NCBI GenBank assembly: GCA_016705365.1
Contig: JADIYI010000002.1
Coordinates: 186,001 to 250,000 of the forward strand
Reading direction: 5' to 3'
DNA length: 64,000 nucleotides
Source of the DNA: Gammaproteobacteria bacterium
Lineage (GTDB): Bacteria; Pseudomonadota; Gammaproteobacteria; Pseudomonadales; UBA5518
Shown one piece after another: positions 34,056-42,921 of this stretch. Made by a program: the position numbers and the translations under genes. The notes under the pieces were generated by a model. The model was given only the letters and a program-made list of their open reading frames with translations. It was not told where the DNA came from and ran no database searches. How positions within the stretch are numbered: position 1 is the stretch's first letter; the number at the start of each line of letters is the position of its first letter.

Positions 34056-34901
34056 CTACTTGCCCAGCATGCCGCGGATCGAAGCGGGCAGGTCGGCCGG
34101 AATCAGCACCAGCTTGCTGTTCTCGGACAAGGCCATTTGCTTGACGGCGTCTATGTAGCGCTCGCCCAGCAGGTACATTACCGGCATTTCCTTGTCGACG
34201 ATCGCCGCCGTGACCATCTCGATCGAGCGCTGGCTGGCTTGCGCCAGCACCACCTGTGCTTCGGCGTCACGACGCGAGGCCTCCAGGCGTCCGTCGGCCT
34301 CGAGTATGGCGGCCGTTTTGCTGCCTTCGGCGCGCGTCACGGTCGCGCGACGCTGGCGTTCCGCGGCCGCCTGTTCCTCCATCGCTGCCTGCATGCCGGG
34401 GGAGGGGCGGATGTCCTGGATCTCGACGGTCTTCAGGGTGATGCCCCAATCGGAAATATCGTCCGAGATTGCCTGCTTCAGGCGCGCCTTGATCTGGTCG
34501 CGTGAACACAAGGCATCGTCGAGATCCATCTCGCCGGTGATCGAGCGCAGCGAGGTCTGCACCAGGTTCTGGATGGCCATGCGGAAATCCTCGATGCCAT
34601 ACACGGATTTTTCCGGCTGTACGATATTGATGTAGGCGACCGCGTTCACGATGATCACCGCGTTGTCACGGGTGATCACTTCCTGCGAGGGAATGTCGAG
34701 GACGATGTCCTTGGTGGTCACCTTGTAAGCGACGCTGTCGACGTACGGAATGATGACGTTGAGCCCCGGATTGAGCGTGCAATGGTACTTGCCGAGGCGC
34801 TGGACCACCCACTTGCTGCCCTGCGGGACCATGCGTGCGCCCTTGGCGATGGTTACCGCGACCAGCGCGAAGAAGATGAAGACCGGAAACAGACTATCCA
34901 T
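34056..34901 (-). CDS. qmcA: SPFH/stomatin-family membrane protein QmcA
   Basis: A 281-residue band-7 protein. It starts at the ATG at 34901 with GGGAG upstream; an N-terminal membrane helix (residues 3-22) is followed by GARMVPQGSKWVVQRLGKY, the SPFH core with VTTKDIVLDIPSQEVITRDN and NLVQTSLRSITGEMDLDD. A charged coiled region with EEQAAAERQRRATVTRAEG and ADGRLEASRRDAEAQ comes next. These proteins form membrane microdomain scaffolds and act with NfeD partners. The nfeD gene is 35 bases upstream on the same strand. Confidence 0.94.
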   Translation of the reverse strand: MDSLFPVFIFFALVAVTIAKGARMVPQGSKWVVQRLGKYHCTLNPGLNVIIPYVDSVAYKVTTKDIVLDIPSQEVITRDNAVIIVNAVAYINIVQPEKSVYGIEDFRMAIQNLVQTSLRSITGEMDLDDALCSRDQIKARLKQAISDDISDWGITLKTVEIQDIRPSPGMQAAMEEQAAAERQRRATVTRAEGSKTAAILEADGRLEASRRDAEAQVVLAQASQRSIEMVTAAIVDKEMPVMYLLGERYIDAVKQMALSENSKLVLIPADLPASIRGMLGK

Positions 34902-34936
34902 GGCAAACGCTCCCAAACGAGTGAAATCAGCGGATC

Positions 34937-35383
34937 TCAGCGCTTGCTGACGATCAGGGTATTTCCCGACACGTCGTCAACCGCCACGCGGTCACCGACG
35001 ACTACCGGCTGCTGGCAGATGAACTGCCATTCCTCGGAACCGAGCTTTGGCGTCGCGAAACGCAGGACGCCACGCTTGTCACCGAACGGCGCGGAGATCA
35101 CGTGTCCGGTCTCGCCGAGGATCGCTTCGCGCGAAAGGCCGGCCAGGGTGCGATCGGGCGAGCGGCGTTTGAAATAACCAAACCATGCCCAGGTGAACGC
35201 CGCGGAGCCAATGCTCCAGACAAGCATCTGCCAGGCAAGCGTCATCCCGGGGAACACCATCATCAGCACGCCCACGATCAGCGCCCCCACGCCAAACCAC
35301 AGCGTGACGAAGGTCGGCAGGAAGATCTCCAGGCCCATCAGCAGCATGCCGAGTGCCAGCCAGTGCCAGTATTCCGGTGTCAT
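34937..35383 (-). CDS. NfeD-family membrane protein, partner of QmcA
   Basis: A 148-residue protein starting MTPEYWHWLALGMLLMGLEI at 35383 with GGGAG upstream. It has about three hydrophobic helices (LALGMLLMGLEIFLPTFVTL; FGVGALIVGVLMMVF; LVWSIGSAAFTWAWF) followed by a soluble OB-fold domain with ILGETGHVISAPFGDKRGVL and DRVAVDDVSGNTLIVSKR. This short YbbK/NfeD1b-type protein commonly pairs with an SPFH protein. It is the first gene of the nfeD-qmcA pair. A longer frame to 35704 overlaps the divergent gene and was rejected. Confidence 0.92.
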   Translation of the reverse strand: MTPEYWHWLALGMLLMGLEIFLPTFVTLWFGVGALIVGVLMMVFPGMTLAWQMLVWSIGSAAFTWAWFGYFKRRSPDRTLAGLSREAILGETGHVISAPFGDKRGVLRFATPKLGSEEWQFICQQPVVVGDRVAVDDVSGNTLIVSKR

Positions 35384-35390
35384 CGCCCAT

Positions 35391-35499
35391 GCGCTCCCAT
35401 ACCCTGCGAGGCCCAAGTGTAACCTGCGAGACGGACCCATGCGCCAGTGTTTTATCGATGCGGATTGTGGCGGCATGCCAGGCGCTCCTGTACCCTGCG
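35391..35499. repeat. Direct repeats in the nfeD/DUF47 divergent region
   Basis: GCGCTCCCATACCCTGCG (35391-35408) and GCGCTCCTGTACCCTGCG (35482-35499) match at 16 of 18 positions and are 91 bases apart. Both lie in the 141-base gap between nfeD and the PhoU-like gene. They might be binding sites or a small duplication. The first contains the nfeD ribosome site on the reverse strand. Confidence 0.45.
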
Positions 35500-35524
35500 C
35501 GCAGTTTTTCAAGGATGGCCTGCC

Positions 35525-36202
35525 ATGATCATGAATCCACTCGGAAAGCTGTTCGGTCGTTCGCCGTTCGCGGCGCTGCAACAGCATATGGAGAAAGCGC
35601 ACGAGTGTGCCGCGGAGGTGATCCCGTTTATCGATGCGGTGCTCGCGGAGGACTGGGATGCGGCCCTCGTGATCCAGAAACGCATCCAGCAGCTCGAGGA
35701 GCACGCCGATGTCACCAAGAAGGAAATCCGCTCAAACCTCCCGGGAGGTCTGCTGATTCCCGTCAAGCGCTCCGATGTGCTGGAACTTCTGCGGATGCAG
35801 GACAAGATCCCGAACCGCACCCGCGATATCGCCGGACTGATGATCGGGCGGCGCATGGTGATTCCTCCGAGCATGGCGGCACGGATGCGCGAATTCGTGT
35901 ACGCCGCGGTAGACACCTCGGCCCAGGCGCTGAACGCGATCGAGGAACTCGACGAGTTGCTCGAGGCGGGCTTCATCGGGCGCGAGGCGAACCTGATACA
36001 TGACATGGTCGCCAGGCTCGACGAACTCGAGATGCTGGCCGACGAAATCGAGGTGAAGATCCGTGCGGACCTGTTCGCGCTCGAAGCGGAGTTGCCGCCG
36101 GTCAACGTGATGTTTCTGTACAAGGTGATCGACTGGACCGGAGAACTCGCCGATCTTGCACAGCGCGTCGGCAGTCGGCTCGAATTGATGATGGCGGGCT
36201 GA
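35525..36202 (+). CDS. PhoU-like DUF47 protein (TIGR00153)
   Basis: A 225-residue helical protein of the UPF0111/DUF47 family. It starts MIMNPLGKLFGRSPFAALQQ, as is usual, and has PFIDAVLAEDWDAAL, the EEHADVTKKEIRSNLPGGLL signature (metal-binding type acidic residues), QDKIPNRTRDIAGLMIGRRM, and a C-terminal coiled part with MLADEIEVKIR. These proteins sit beside PiT transporters and are thought to regulate them. The pit gene starts 4 bases later. The second in-frame ATG at 35531 is an alternative start. Confidence 0.95.
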   Translation: MIMNPLGKLFGRSPFAALQQHMEKAHECAAEVIPFIDAVLAEDWDAALVIQKRIQQLEEHADVTKKEIRSNLPGGLLIPVKRSDVLELLRMQDKIPNRTRDIAGLMIGRRMVIPPSMAARMREFVYAAVDTSAQALNAIEELDELLEAGFIGREANLIHDMVARLDELEMLADEIEVKIRADLFALEAELPPVNVMFLYKVIDWTGELADLAQRVGSRLELMMAG

Positions 36203-36206
36203 ACCC

Positions 36207-37478
36207 ATGGAATTCATTGCGGCCAATGGCCAGTTGCTCATCCTGCTTGCCTGCGTGTTCGGATTTTTCATGGCCTGGGGCGTCGGCGCGAATGATGTCT
36301 CCAACGCCATGGGAACATCGGTCGGATCGAGGGCGATCACCATTCGCCAGGCGGTGCTGATCGCGGCTGTTTTCGAGTTCAGCGGCGCCTGGCTTGCCGG
36401 CGGTGAGGTAACGGCCACCATACGCAACGGCATCATCGATACCGAGGTCTTTGCCGCGCATGCGGATATGCTGGTGCTCGGGATGCTGGCCTCGCTGCTG
36501 GCCGCCGGCATCTGGCTGTTTTTCGCGACCCACCATGGATGGCCTGTCTCGACCACGCATTCCATCGTCGGGGCGATCGTCGGGTTCACCGCGGTCGGGG
36601 TATCGGTGGACGCCGTGCAGTGGGACAAGGTGTTGTCGATAGTCGCAAGTTGGGTGATCTCGCCGTTCCTTGCCGGATTCGTTTCCTATTGGCTGTTCAT
36701 CAGCGTGCAGAAGCTGATTCTCGGTCGAGCCGATCCGTTTGCGGCGGCCAAGCGCTACGTGCCCGTCTACATGTTCTATGTCGGTGCCATGATCTCGATG
36801 GTCACCCTGACCAAGGGTTTGACGCATGTCGGTGTCCATCTGGGCTTCGTGCAGTCCCTTGGCGTATCGGTGATCGTCGGTGGGGTGGTGATGGGGATCG
36901 GGATGCTGATGCTGCGGCGGGTAAAGCAGGATACCTCGCTCGAACAGCGCAGTGGTTTTCGTTTTGCCAACGTGGAGCGAGTGTTTGCCATCCTGATGGT
37001 CTTCACCGCCTGTTCGATGGCGTTTGCGCATGGCTCGAACGATGTGGCGAACGCGGTGGGGCCGCTGGCAGCCGTGGTATCGGTGGTTGCATCCGGCGGA
37101 TTGATCGAGCAGACCTCGGCGCTGCCGTCCTGGATTCTGCTGCTGGGCGCGGTCGGGATCGTGGCCGGTCTGGCGACCTACGGCTACAAGGTCATTGCCA
37201 CGATCGGCGAGAAGATCACCGAGCTCACGCCAAGCCGCGGTTTCGCCGCGGAACTCGGGGCCGCCACCACCGTGGTGATAGCCTCCGGCGCCGGATTGCC
37301 GATCTCGACCACCCACACGCTGGTCGGCGCGGTGCTCGGCGTGGGGCTCGCGCGTGGTATCGGCGCGCTCGACCTCAGGGTGATCGGAAATATCCTGCTG
37401 AGCTGGATCGTGACGCTGCCCGCTGGCGCGTTACTCGCGATAGTGATTTTCTTTGTACTGAAGTTCCTGTTGTACTGA
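36207..37478 (+). CDS. pit: PiT-family inorganic phosphate transporter
   Basis: A 423-residue polytopic membrane protein, a low-affinity phosphate/cation symporter. The two signature repeats are GVGANDVSNAMGTSVGSRAI near the N-terminus and AFAHGSNDVANAVGPLAAVV in the second half. About ten hydrophobic helices can be counted, with a short loop at QDTSLEQRSGFRFANVERV between the halves. It follows the PhoU-like gene with a 4-base gap, forming the standard DUF47-pit pair, and converges on the glyoxalase gene. Confidence 0.96.
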   Translation: MEFIAANGQLLILLACVFGFFMAWGVGANDVSNAMGTSVGSRAITIRQAVLIAAVFEFSGAWLAGGEVTATIRNGIIDTEVFAAHADMLVLGMLASLLAAGIWLFFATHHGWPVSTTHSIVGAIVGFTAVGVSVDAVQWDKVLSIVASWVISPFLAGFVSYWLFISVQKLILGRADPFAAAKRYVPVYMFYVGAMISMVTLTKGLTHVGVHLGFVQSLGVSVIVGGVVMGIGMLMLRRVKQDTSLEQRSGFRFANVERVFAILMVFTACSMAFAHGSNDVANAVGPLAAVVSVVASGGLIEQTSALPSWILLLGAVGIVAGLATYGYKVIATIGEKITELTPSRGFAAELGAATTVVIASGAGLPISTTHTLVGAVLGVGLARGIGALDLRVIGNILLSWIVTLPAGALLAIVIFFVLKFLLY

Positions 37479-37483
37479 AACCC

Positions 37484-37924
37484 TCACCAGCTGCCGGTAT
37501 TGGGCATCGACAGCCACGGCTCGCGGGGTTCGAGTGCGGCGCCTTCCTGCAGCAGTTCGATCGAGATGCCATCGGGCGAGCGCACGAACGCCATGCGCCC
37601 GTCACGCGGCGGGCGATTGATCGTGACCCCCAGGTCCAGCAACTTCCGGCACAGTTCATATATGTCCGCGACCGAAAATGCCACGTGCCCGAAATTGCGG
37701 CCACCGGAATACTGTTCGGGATCCCAGTTCCAGGTCAGTTCGAGCTGCGGCGCGCCTGCGGCCGCTGCCACAACCGCGTCGCCCGGCGCCGCCAGATAAA
37801 CCAGCGTGAACCGTCCCTGTTCGCTGTCGAAACGACGCTCCTCAATCAGCCCCAGTTTGCGGCAGTAGAAATCGAGCGATCGTTCGAGGTCGCTGACGCG
37901 AACCATGGTGTGCAGATAATGCAT
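37484..37924 (-). CDS. gloA: Glyoxalase I-like VOC protein
   Basis: A 146-residue vicinal-oxygen-chelate protein. It starts MHYLHTMVRVSDLERSLDFY. Metal ligands expected for lactoylglutathione lyase are visible: His5 in HTMVRV, Glu in QLELTWNWD, His in NFGHVAFSV, and Glu in GISIELLQEG. The first step of glutathione-dependent methylglyoxal removal is the likely reaction, complementing gloB at 9761. The C-terminus is slightly long (ending MPNTGSW). A related VOC isomerase cannot be excluded. Confidence 0.85.
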   Translation of the reverse strand: MHYLHTMVRVSDLERSLDFYCRKLGLIEERRFDSEQGRFTLVYLAAPGDAVVAAAAGAPQLELTWNWDPEQYSGGRNFGHVAFSVADIYELCRKLLDLGVTINRPPRDGRMAFVRSPDGISIELLQEGAALEPREPWLSMPNTGSW

Positions 37925-38040
37925 TCAGGACTCCCGAAAATGAGGTTGAGGGCTGAAGTGTAGCGACCCGCATCCGCCGGTGCACGAGCGGGCGCGCCGG
38001 ATTGACAGCTTTGCGGAGTACACCGAAACTGCATTCGAGA

Positions 38041-38054
38041 CTAACACCAGTTAG
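38041..38054. promoter_or_regulatory. Inverted repeat near the P450 start
   Basis: CTAAC-ACCA-GTTAG ends 16 bases before the P450 ATG, just upstream of its AAGGAG ribosome site. A TTGACA lies at 38002-38007, but no good -10 at 16-18 bases from it. Binding here could block transcription or translation. It is a candidate operator only. Confidence 0.35.
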
Positions 38055-38070
38055 CAATCAAGGAGCGCGC

Positions 38071-39300
38071 ATGTCCGGCTGCCCATTCGCCGATCTCACC
38101 AGTCCCGATGTTCACCGCGGTGGTGTGCCGGCAAAACTCTATCGTGAGTTGCGCGCGGCGCGCGTTGTGCGCCAGGAGAACCCCGAGCGAGGCGGGGAGG
38201 GCTTCTGGGGATTCTTCCGCCAGGAGGATGTCGATCGCATCTCAAAGCACCCCGCGCAATTTTCCTCGGCACTGAAGAGTTCCTTCATGAACGATGTGGC
38301 CGAAGAACAACTGCCGCTGATGCGCACCATGATCCTGAACATGGACCCGCCGGATCACATAAAGTACCGACGTATCGTGCGCAATGCGTTTACCCCGTCG
38401 AAAGTCGACTCCTGCGAGCCCGGCTTCCGCAAAGTGGTGCGCGATGCAGTGGATGCGATCGCCGCACGCGGCGAGTGCGAGTTCGTGACGGACATTGCCT
38501 GCATTCTGCCGCTGGCGGCGATCTGCGAAATTCTCGGCGTGCCGCTCGAGGATCGGGGCAAGTTCTTCGACTGGACCAATACCATGATCGGCGCCGATGA
38601 TCCAGATGTGAACACCAGCGAGTTCGATGGCCAGATGGCGGCGGCGGAACTCTATATGTACGCCGACAGGATCATGGCCCTGCACCGCGAGAATCCGCGT
38701 GACGACATCGTGGGCGCCTTGCTGCGCGGGACCGTTGCCGGCGAGCATCTCAACGAGGACGAGTTCCGCAGCTTCATCCTGTTGCTGATCGTCGCGGGGA
38801 ACGAGACCACGCGCACCATGACCAGCCAGGGAATGCGCCTGTTGATGGAGCACCCCGAGCAGTTCCGGATGCTGGTCGATGATCCTTCGCTGGTACCGGA
38901 TGCGGTGGAAGAGATCCTGCGATTCAATCCGGCGGTGATCAATTTCAGGCGCACCGTAACGGAGCCCGTCGAGGTGGCGGGACAGTCGCTCGAACTCGGT
39001 GACAAGGTGGTGATGTTTTACCAGTCCGCCAGCCGCGACGAGGCAAATTTCGCAAACCCTGATGTCTTCGATATCACCCGTCCGCGGCGCGAGGATGTCA
39101 GGAATCAGCATCGCGCATTCGGCATCGGCGAGCACTTCTGCCTGGGCAGCCACCTGGCGCGCCTGCAACTGAAGATCGTATTCGAGGAGTTGTGCGCTCG
39201 GCTGCGCAATCCGCGTCTGAACGGCGAAATCAGCTGGCTGCGTTCAAATTTTATCCACGGCATCAAGGAGATGCCGATCGCCTTCGATGTGGTGAGCTGA
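38071..39300 (+). CDS. Cytochrome P450
   Basis: A 409-residue soluble bacterial P450. The ATG at 38071 has AAGGAG upstream. The I-helix oxygen-activation motif is AGNETTR (242-248), the K-helix ExxR is EEILRFN, and the heme-binding loop is FGIGEHFCLGSHLAR with heme ligand Cys357. The sequence around MDPPDHIKYRRIV and the overall style resemble the CYP125/CYP142 group that oxidises the C26 end of sterol side chains, but I cannot settle subfamily by eye. It would need ferredoxin partners, not seen nearby. A kinase-like gene and an SDR follow after 479 bases. Confidence 0.9.
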   Translation: MSGCPFADLTSPDVHRGGVPAKLYRELRAARVVRQENPERGGEGFWGFFRQEDVDRISKHPAQFSSALKSSFMNDVAEEQLPLMRTMILNMDPPDHIKYRRIVRNAFTPSKVDSCEPGFRKVVRDAVDAIAARGECEFVTDIACILPLAAICEILGVPLEDRGKFFDWTNTMIGADDPDVNTSEFDGQMAAAELYMYADRIMALHRENPRDDIVGALLRGTVAGEHLNEDEFRSFILLLIVAGNETTRTMTSQGMRLLMEHPEQFRMLVDDPSLVPDAVEEILRFNPAVINFRRTVTEPVEVAGQSLELGDKVVMFYQSASRDEANFANPDVFDITRPRREDVRNQHRAFGIGEHFCLGSHLARLQLKIVFEELCARLRNPRLNGEISWLRSNFIHGIKEMPIAFDVVS

Positions 39301-39779
39301 ACGGAGCTGCTCCGGGCAGGTCCTCAACGGCTTGAAACGCTCGAGCCGGAGTTGGTGCCGTGGTCTGGACCTTGGATGAATTTCGCTCATCAACCGACGT
39401 GGACGGCACCCGATAGCGATATGCAGAATGCCATCTATCGCAAAAGCGCGATATCTAAAACACTATAAATCATGCCGTTAACGATCAATCCTGATGACGT
39501 TTATCGCATGAATAAGTCTGTGGTCCGCCACCTGAATTGTACGCAAAGGCTGCATTTTTGAATGCGGGGGGGCCAGATCGGTCCGCGCAACTCCGACTCA
39601 TCTTAAAGTGCGCATAATGTATATTATGTTAAATATGACAATTATCGCGATGCATCATGCCTGACCGTGCACCGCACGATGCATTGAAGCATTAAGCTTG
39701 CGCAGCGCGCTGACCGGGCGAGTATCTTCCGGCGTGCAAGCGTTCAACGGATCTACAGAGGCAGGGTCGAGAGGTTTCC
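39301..39779. other. 479-base noncoding gap with AT-rich inverted repeats
   Basis: No convincing gene. The first part holds a long-spaced inverted repeat GGTGCCG (39354-39360) and CGGCACC (39404-39410), then CGATAG/CTATCG arms (39411-39416, 39435-39440). The second part (about 39420-39660) is markedly AT-richer than the surrounding genes. It contains GCATT-TTTG-AATGC (39552-39565). It likely carries the P450 transcript end and the promoter of the downstream kinase-like gene. The base composition could also reflect transferred or decayed DNA. Confidence 0.5.
39613..39628. promoter_or_regulatory. AT-rich palindrome upstream of the APH-like gene
   Basis: CATAAT-GTAT-ATTATG, 6-base perfect arms, about 150 bases before the start at 39780. 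Its A/T-rich hexamers could also serve as -10 elements. Operator role is inferred. Confidence 0.35.
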
Positions 39780-40802
39780 ATGCTGGATCTGGATTTTGAC
39801 AGCAGCGCGCTGTGCGACTGGCTGGATGCATTGCGCGGTGATTCCGCTCATACCGTGATCAGTCGCATGCGCGGTGGCGGCTCCTGCGACCTGTTCGAGA
39901 TCAGACGCGGCGATGCCCATTGGGTCATGCGCCGTGCGCCGGCGAACGCTTCCTCGGCCACCGCCCACAACGTGATTCGCGAACACACCATCATTGCCGC
40001 GTTGCAGGATCAGGACGTGCGCGTGCCAACCATTGTCGGTGCCTGTGAAGATCCCGGCGTGGCCAACGCACCGTTCTACCTGATGGAATTCATCGATGGC
40101 GAGGTCATCCGGCGCAAGCTTCCCGATTGCTATCGGCGATCACCCGCGACCCAGCCCTGTATCGGTGCGGAACTCATCGATGCGCTGGTGCAACTCCACG
40201 CGGTTGATTGGCAGCAGACGCTACTCAGGAATCTGGGGCAGCCGGAAAACTTCCTTGGCCGGCAGGTCGGTCGCTGGATGAGCCAGCTCGAGAGCTACCG
40301 TTGCCGCAACATCGAGGGTGTTGATCAGCTTGCGGGTTGGCTGGATCAGAACCGGCCACGGCATGGCTCGATCACCCTGATGCACGGTGACTACAAGTTG
40401 GACAACGCCATCTTCAGCACGGAGTTGCCGCCGCAGCTGCTGTCACTGCTGGATTTCGAAATGAGCACCATTGGCGACCCGATCATCGACCTTGCCTGGG
40501 CCATGATTTTCTGGCCCGAGCAGGATAACCGGCTGGCCATTGCCGGATTTCACGAGCCGGGCGGGATGGACCCCGGATACTGTCAGACGCCGCGGCAGTT
40601 GCAACAGCGATACGCGCAGGCCACGGGTCGCTCGCTCGATGAGTTCGACTGGTACCAGGCATTCGCGGCGTGGAAACTGGGTATCGTGCTCGAAGGCTCC
40701 TACGCCAAGCACCTGCGCGGCGAATCCGGCAACCCCAAGCATGAATTCTTTGGCTTCATGGCCGATCAGCTGATGCTGCGTGCCCGACGTTTTGCCGTGT
40801 AA
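39780..40802 (+). CDS. APH-family phosphotransferase (ACAD10-like)
   Basis: A 340-residue aminoglycoside-phosphotransferase-fold kinase. The catalytic loop is HGDYKLDN at 202-209 and the metal-binding DFE at 225-227 (LLDFEMSTIGDPIIDLAW). The N-terminal lobe has the G-loop-like RGGGSCDLFEI and WVMRRAP. This subfamily (fused to acyl-CoA dehydrogenase in animal ACAD10/11) is usually found beside fatty acid or sterol catabolism genes and acts on 4-hydroxyacyl chains in characterised cases. It is not an obvious drug-resistance gene. The SDR follows after 10 bases. Confidence 0.88.
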   Translation: MLDLDFDSSALCDWLDALRGDSAHTVISRMRGGGSCDLFEIRRGDAHWVMRRAPANASSATAHNVIREHTIIAALQDQDVRVPTIVGACEDPGVANAPFYLMEFIDGEVIRRKLPDCYRRSPATQPCIGAELIDALVQLHAVDWQQTLLRNLGQPENFLGRQVGRWMSQLESYRCRNIEGVDQLAGWLDQNRPRHGSITLMHGDYKLDNAIFSTELPPQLLSLLDFEMSTIGDPIIDLAWAMIFWPEQDNRLAIAGFHEPGGMDPGYCQTPRQLQQRYAQATGRSLDEFDWYQAFAAWKLGIVLEGSYAKHLRGESGNPKHEFFGFMADQLMLRARRFAV

Positions 40803-40812
40803 GGAGGAATCG

Positions 40813-41574
40813 ATGACCGATCTGTTTGATGTGAGCGGCAAGGTCGTGTTGATCACCGGCGGCAGTCGCGGCCTGGGCAAGGCCATGTGCCTGGAGTTCG
40901 CACGCCGTGGCGCGCGGCTCGCCATCGTCAGCCGCAAGCTCGCGGAATGCGAGAAGGTCGCGCGCCAGGCCCGGGATCTCGGCGCCGCTGCCCTGCCCCT
41001 GGCATGCCATGTCGGTGACTGGGACTCGCTGAGCGGCCTGATCGACACGGTATGCAAGCACTTCGGCAGAATCGATGTGTTGATCAACAACGCCGGCATG
41101 TCACCGCTCGCACCTTCCTTGCTCGAAACCAGCGAACTTCTGTTCGACAAGATCATCGGAGTCAACCTCAAGGGACCGCTGCGACTGACCGCTCTGGCTG
41201 CAGCCCGCATGGCGCAATCCGGTGGCGGCTCGATCATCAATATCAGCTCGCTTGCCGCCCTCAAGCCTTCTCCGCTCACCACGGTCTACAGCGCGGCCAA
41301 GGCCGGCCTCAATGCACTTACGGTTGCCAGCGCCCAGGAGTACGCGTCGCACAACGTACGGGTCAATGGGATCGTCTGCGGCACATTCGATACCGATTCG
41401 ACGGCGGGCTTCGTGCGCAACGAGAGCACCCTGCCCCAGGTGATAGAACCCATTGCGATGAAGCGCGTCGGTGAGCCTCGGGAAGTGGTCGGTGCCTGTA
41501 TCTACTTCGCCTCCGCGGCATCCAGCTACACGACCGGCACCCTGCTTTGCATCGATGGAGGTGCGCGGCCGTAG
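40813..41574 (+). CDS. Short-chain dehydrogenase/reductase
   Basis: A 253-residue SDR. AAGGAGGAA precedes the ATG at 40813. The cofactor loop is TGGSRGLGKA, the NNAG motif is INNAGMSP, the catalytic Ser lies in INISSLAAL, and the active-site pair is Tyr159/Lys163 (VYSAAKAGL). The C-terminus has GTLLCIDGGARP. It probably uses NAD(P) to oxidise or reduce a hydroxy or keto acyl or steroid substrate. It likely shares a transcript with the preceding kinase-like gene. Confidence 0.92.
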   Translation: MTDLFDVSGKVVLITGGSRGLGKAMCLEFARRGARLAIVSRKLAECEKVARQARDLGAAALPLACHVGDWDSLSGLIDTVCKHFGRIDVLINNAGMSPLAPSLLETSELLFDKIIGVNLKGPLRLTALAAARMAQSGGGSIINISSLAALKPSPLTTVYSAAKAGLNALTVASAQEYASHNVRVNGIVCGTFDTDSTAGFVRNESTLPQVIEPIAMKRVGEPREVVGACIYFASAASSYTTGTLLCIDGGARP

Positions 41575-41614
41575 CGCGATCCTGCACCACGCAGGCAAAG
41601 CGTGCCGGAATCGC

Positions 41615-42157
41615 TCAGTCCTGCGCCGACGGCGACACAAACAGATCCGGCTCGCCGTCCTGCCAGTCACGCTCGCGGCTGCGCTGGCGCTCCTTGCCCT
41701 CGAACATGCTCCGGAACGTGCGTCCGCACCCTGGCGGCAATTGCTCGGTGTACTCCCAGATGCGTTCGTAACCGGTGTGAAGGATCTTCCACTCGCCGTC
41801 GCGCTTCAGGTAGCGGTCCCAGTAGATACCGTTGCCGCGGATCTTGAGGTTGTGCTCGAGCACGTAAACCGTGTCTTCCATGTACCAGATGCCGGTGGCC
41901 GAATCGCCGTCCAGGATATCGATCTCCGGATGGTGCCCGTGGTGCTGGCTGAGTATTTTGGGATTGCCCAATCCCTTCTCGAAGAAATCCAGGATCGCAT
42001 CCTTGCCCCGGCAGGCATGCCGGCCATTGTCATACGAGGTGCTCGCCCCGTCGACGAACAACTCCAGCAAGGGTCCGAACTGCTTGCAATCCACATGGCG
42101 GAAATAGCGGTACTTCAGCCGTTTGATCCGCTCCACCTCTGCAAGGCAGTCTGTCAT
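41615..42157 (-). CDS. SnoaL-like (NTF2 fold) protein
   Basis: A 180-residue protein with a GGGGAGG ribosome site before the ATG at 42157. The SnoaL/NTF2 pattern is clear: IKRLKYRYFRHVDCKQFGPL, DLF-type region LELFVDGAS, then HHPEIDILDGDSATGIWYME and GIYWDRYLKRDGEWKI, LHTGYERIWEY. The C-terminal tail after about residue 150 is charged and probably disordered. Family members are isomerases, dehydratases, or dioxygenase-like subunits; no specific reaction can be assigned. It is convergent with the SDR. Confidence 0.88.
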   Translation of the reverse strand: MTDCLAEVERIKRLKYRYFRHVDCKQFGPLLELFVDGASTSYDNGRHACRGKDAILDFFEKGLGNPKILSQHHGHHPEIDILDGDSATGIWYMEDTVYVLEHNLKIRGNGIYWDRYLKRDGEWKILHTGYERIWEYTEQLPPGCGRTFRSMFEGKERQRSRERDWQDGEPDLFVSPSAQD

Positions 42158-42231
42158 CCGCGCCTCCCCTTCGTCTGATCCGAAAACTGTCCGATTGCGA
42201 GCACCAACCTTTGTTCCGCGACGTGTTCCTG

Positions 42232-42717
42232 CTAGGGTACCAACGGTACCGCGTCAGACAGTTCGTAATCCACGACCGCGCGAATCTTGTGTTCGATCTG
42301 CATATAGCGCACGACTTTCATTCCCGGCATGACCTTCAATAATTTCGGAAGGTAGGATTTGTTCAGTTTCAGGGTGTCCTCATCGATGGCGATCATTTCG
42401 CGCACGAGTTTCTCGGCAGTCGCATCGTCCAGGGCCCCTGCATCATATTGCCCTGCATAGGTCTTGATGACGGCCAGGGTGCGCTTGTTCAGCAGGTTGA
42501 GCTCCTGCTGATAGACATCGTAGAGCGGCCAGAACCCCGCCGCTTCGGTATCCGTGAGCTTCATATTGCCGGCGACGAGCATCTTTTTGTCCACCCGGAT
42601 CTTGTTGCCGAGCATCTGCAGATTATGTTCCGCCAGGGCGGTCGGCGCGTCCTCGGCGCTGGCCGTGTTGAAAGCAAACGCCAGGGCGCATACAAGAAGG
42701 CCTGTAATGAGTTTCAT
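42232..42717 (-). CDS. Periplasmic helical protein, function unknown
   Basis: A 161-residue protein with signal peptide MKLITGLLVCALAFAFNTAS and an ASA cleavage site. The mature part is strongly helical (NKIRVDKKMLVAGNMKLTDT; EAAGFWPLYDVYQQELNLLN; LVREMIAIDEDTLKLNKSYL). The AxxFWPLYDxY motif occurs in many uncharacterised proteobacterial exported proteins. I recognise the pattern but no function. It ends with a short hydrophobic tail. Confidence 0.7.
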   Translation of the reverse strand: MKLITGLLVCALAFAFNTASAEDAPTALAEHNLQMLGNKIRVDKKMLVAGNMKLTDTEAAGFWPLYDVYQQELNLLNKRTLAVIKTYAGQYDAGALDDATAEKLVREMIAIDEDTLKLNKSYLPKLLKVMPGMKVVRYMQIEHKIRAVVDYELSDAVPLVP

Positions 42718-42921
42718 CGATGGTTCTCCGGATGGATCCGTGTTGATTTGGCTGCCGATTCGACTCGGATGTGAAGATGATACCTGCTTTCGAAGCTCTT
42801 TGGATCGCGGTCGGTGACGGCCGCGATCACGACGAGGAACAGACTTGCTGAACGGTCCAGAGGTCTTTGCGCGGATGAGGGGCGGGCTGTCGAGCGCTTG
42901 AAGCGCCGCGACACGAGCGCC

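Noticed and set aside
39780..40802. APH-fold gene as an aminoglycoside resistance gene
   Set aside because: The ACAD10-like pattern and the SDR/P450 context fit lipid catabolism better.
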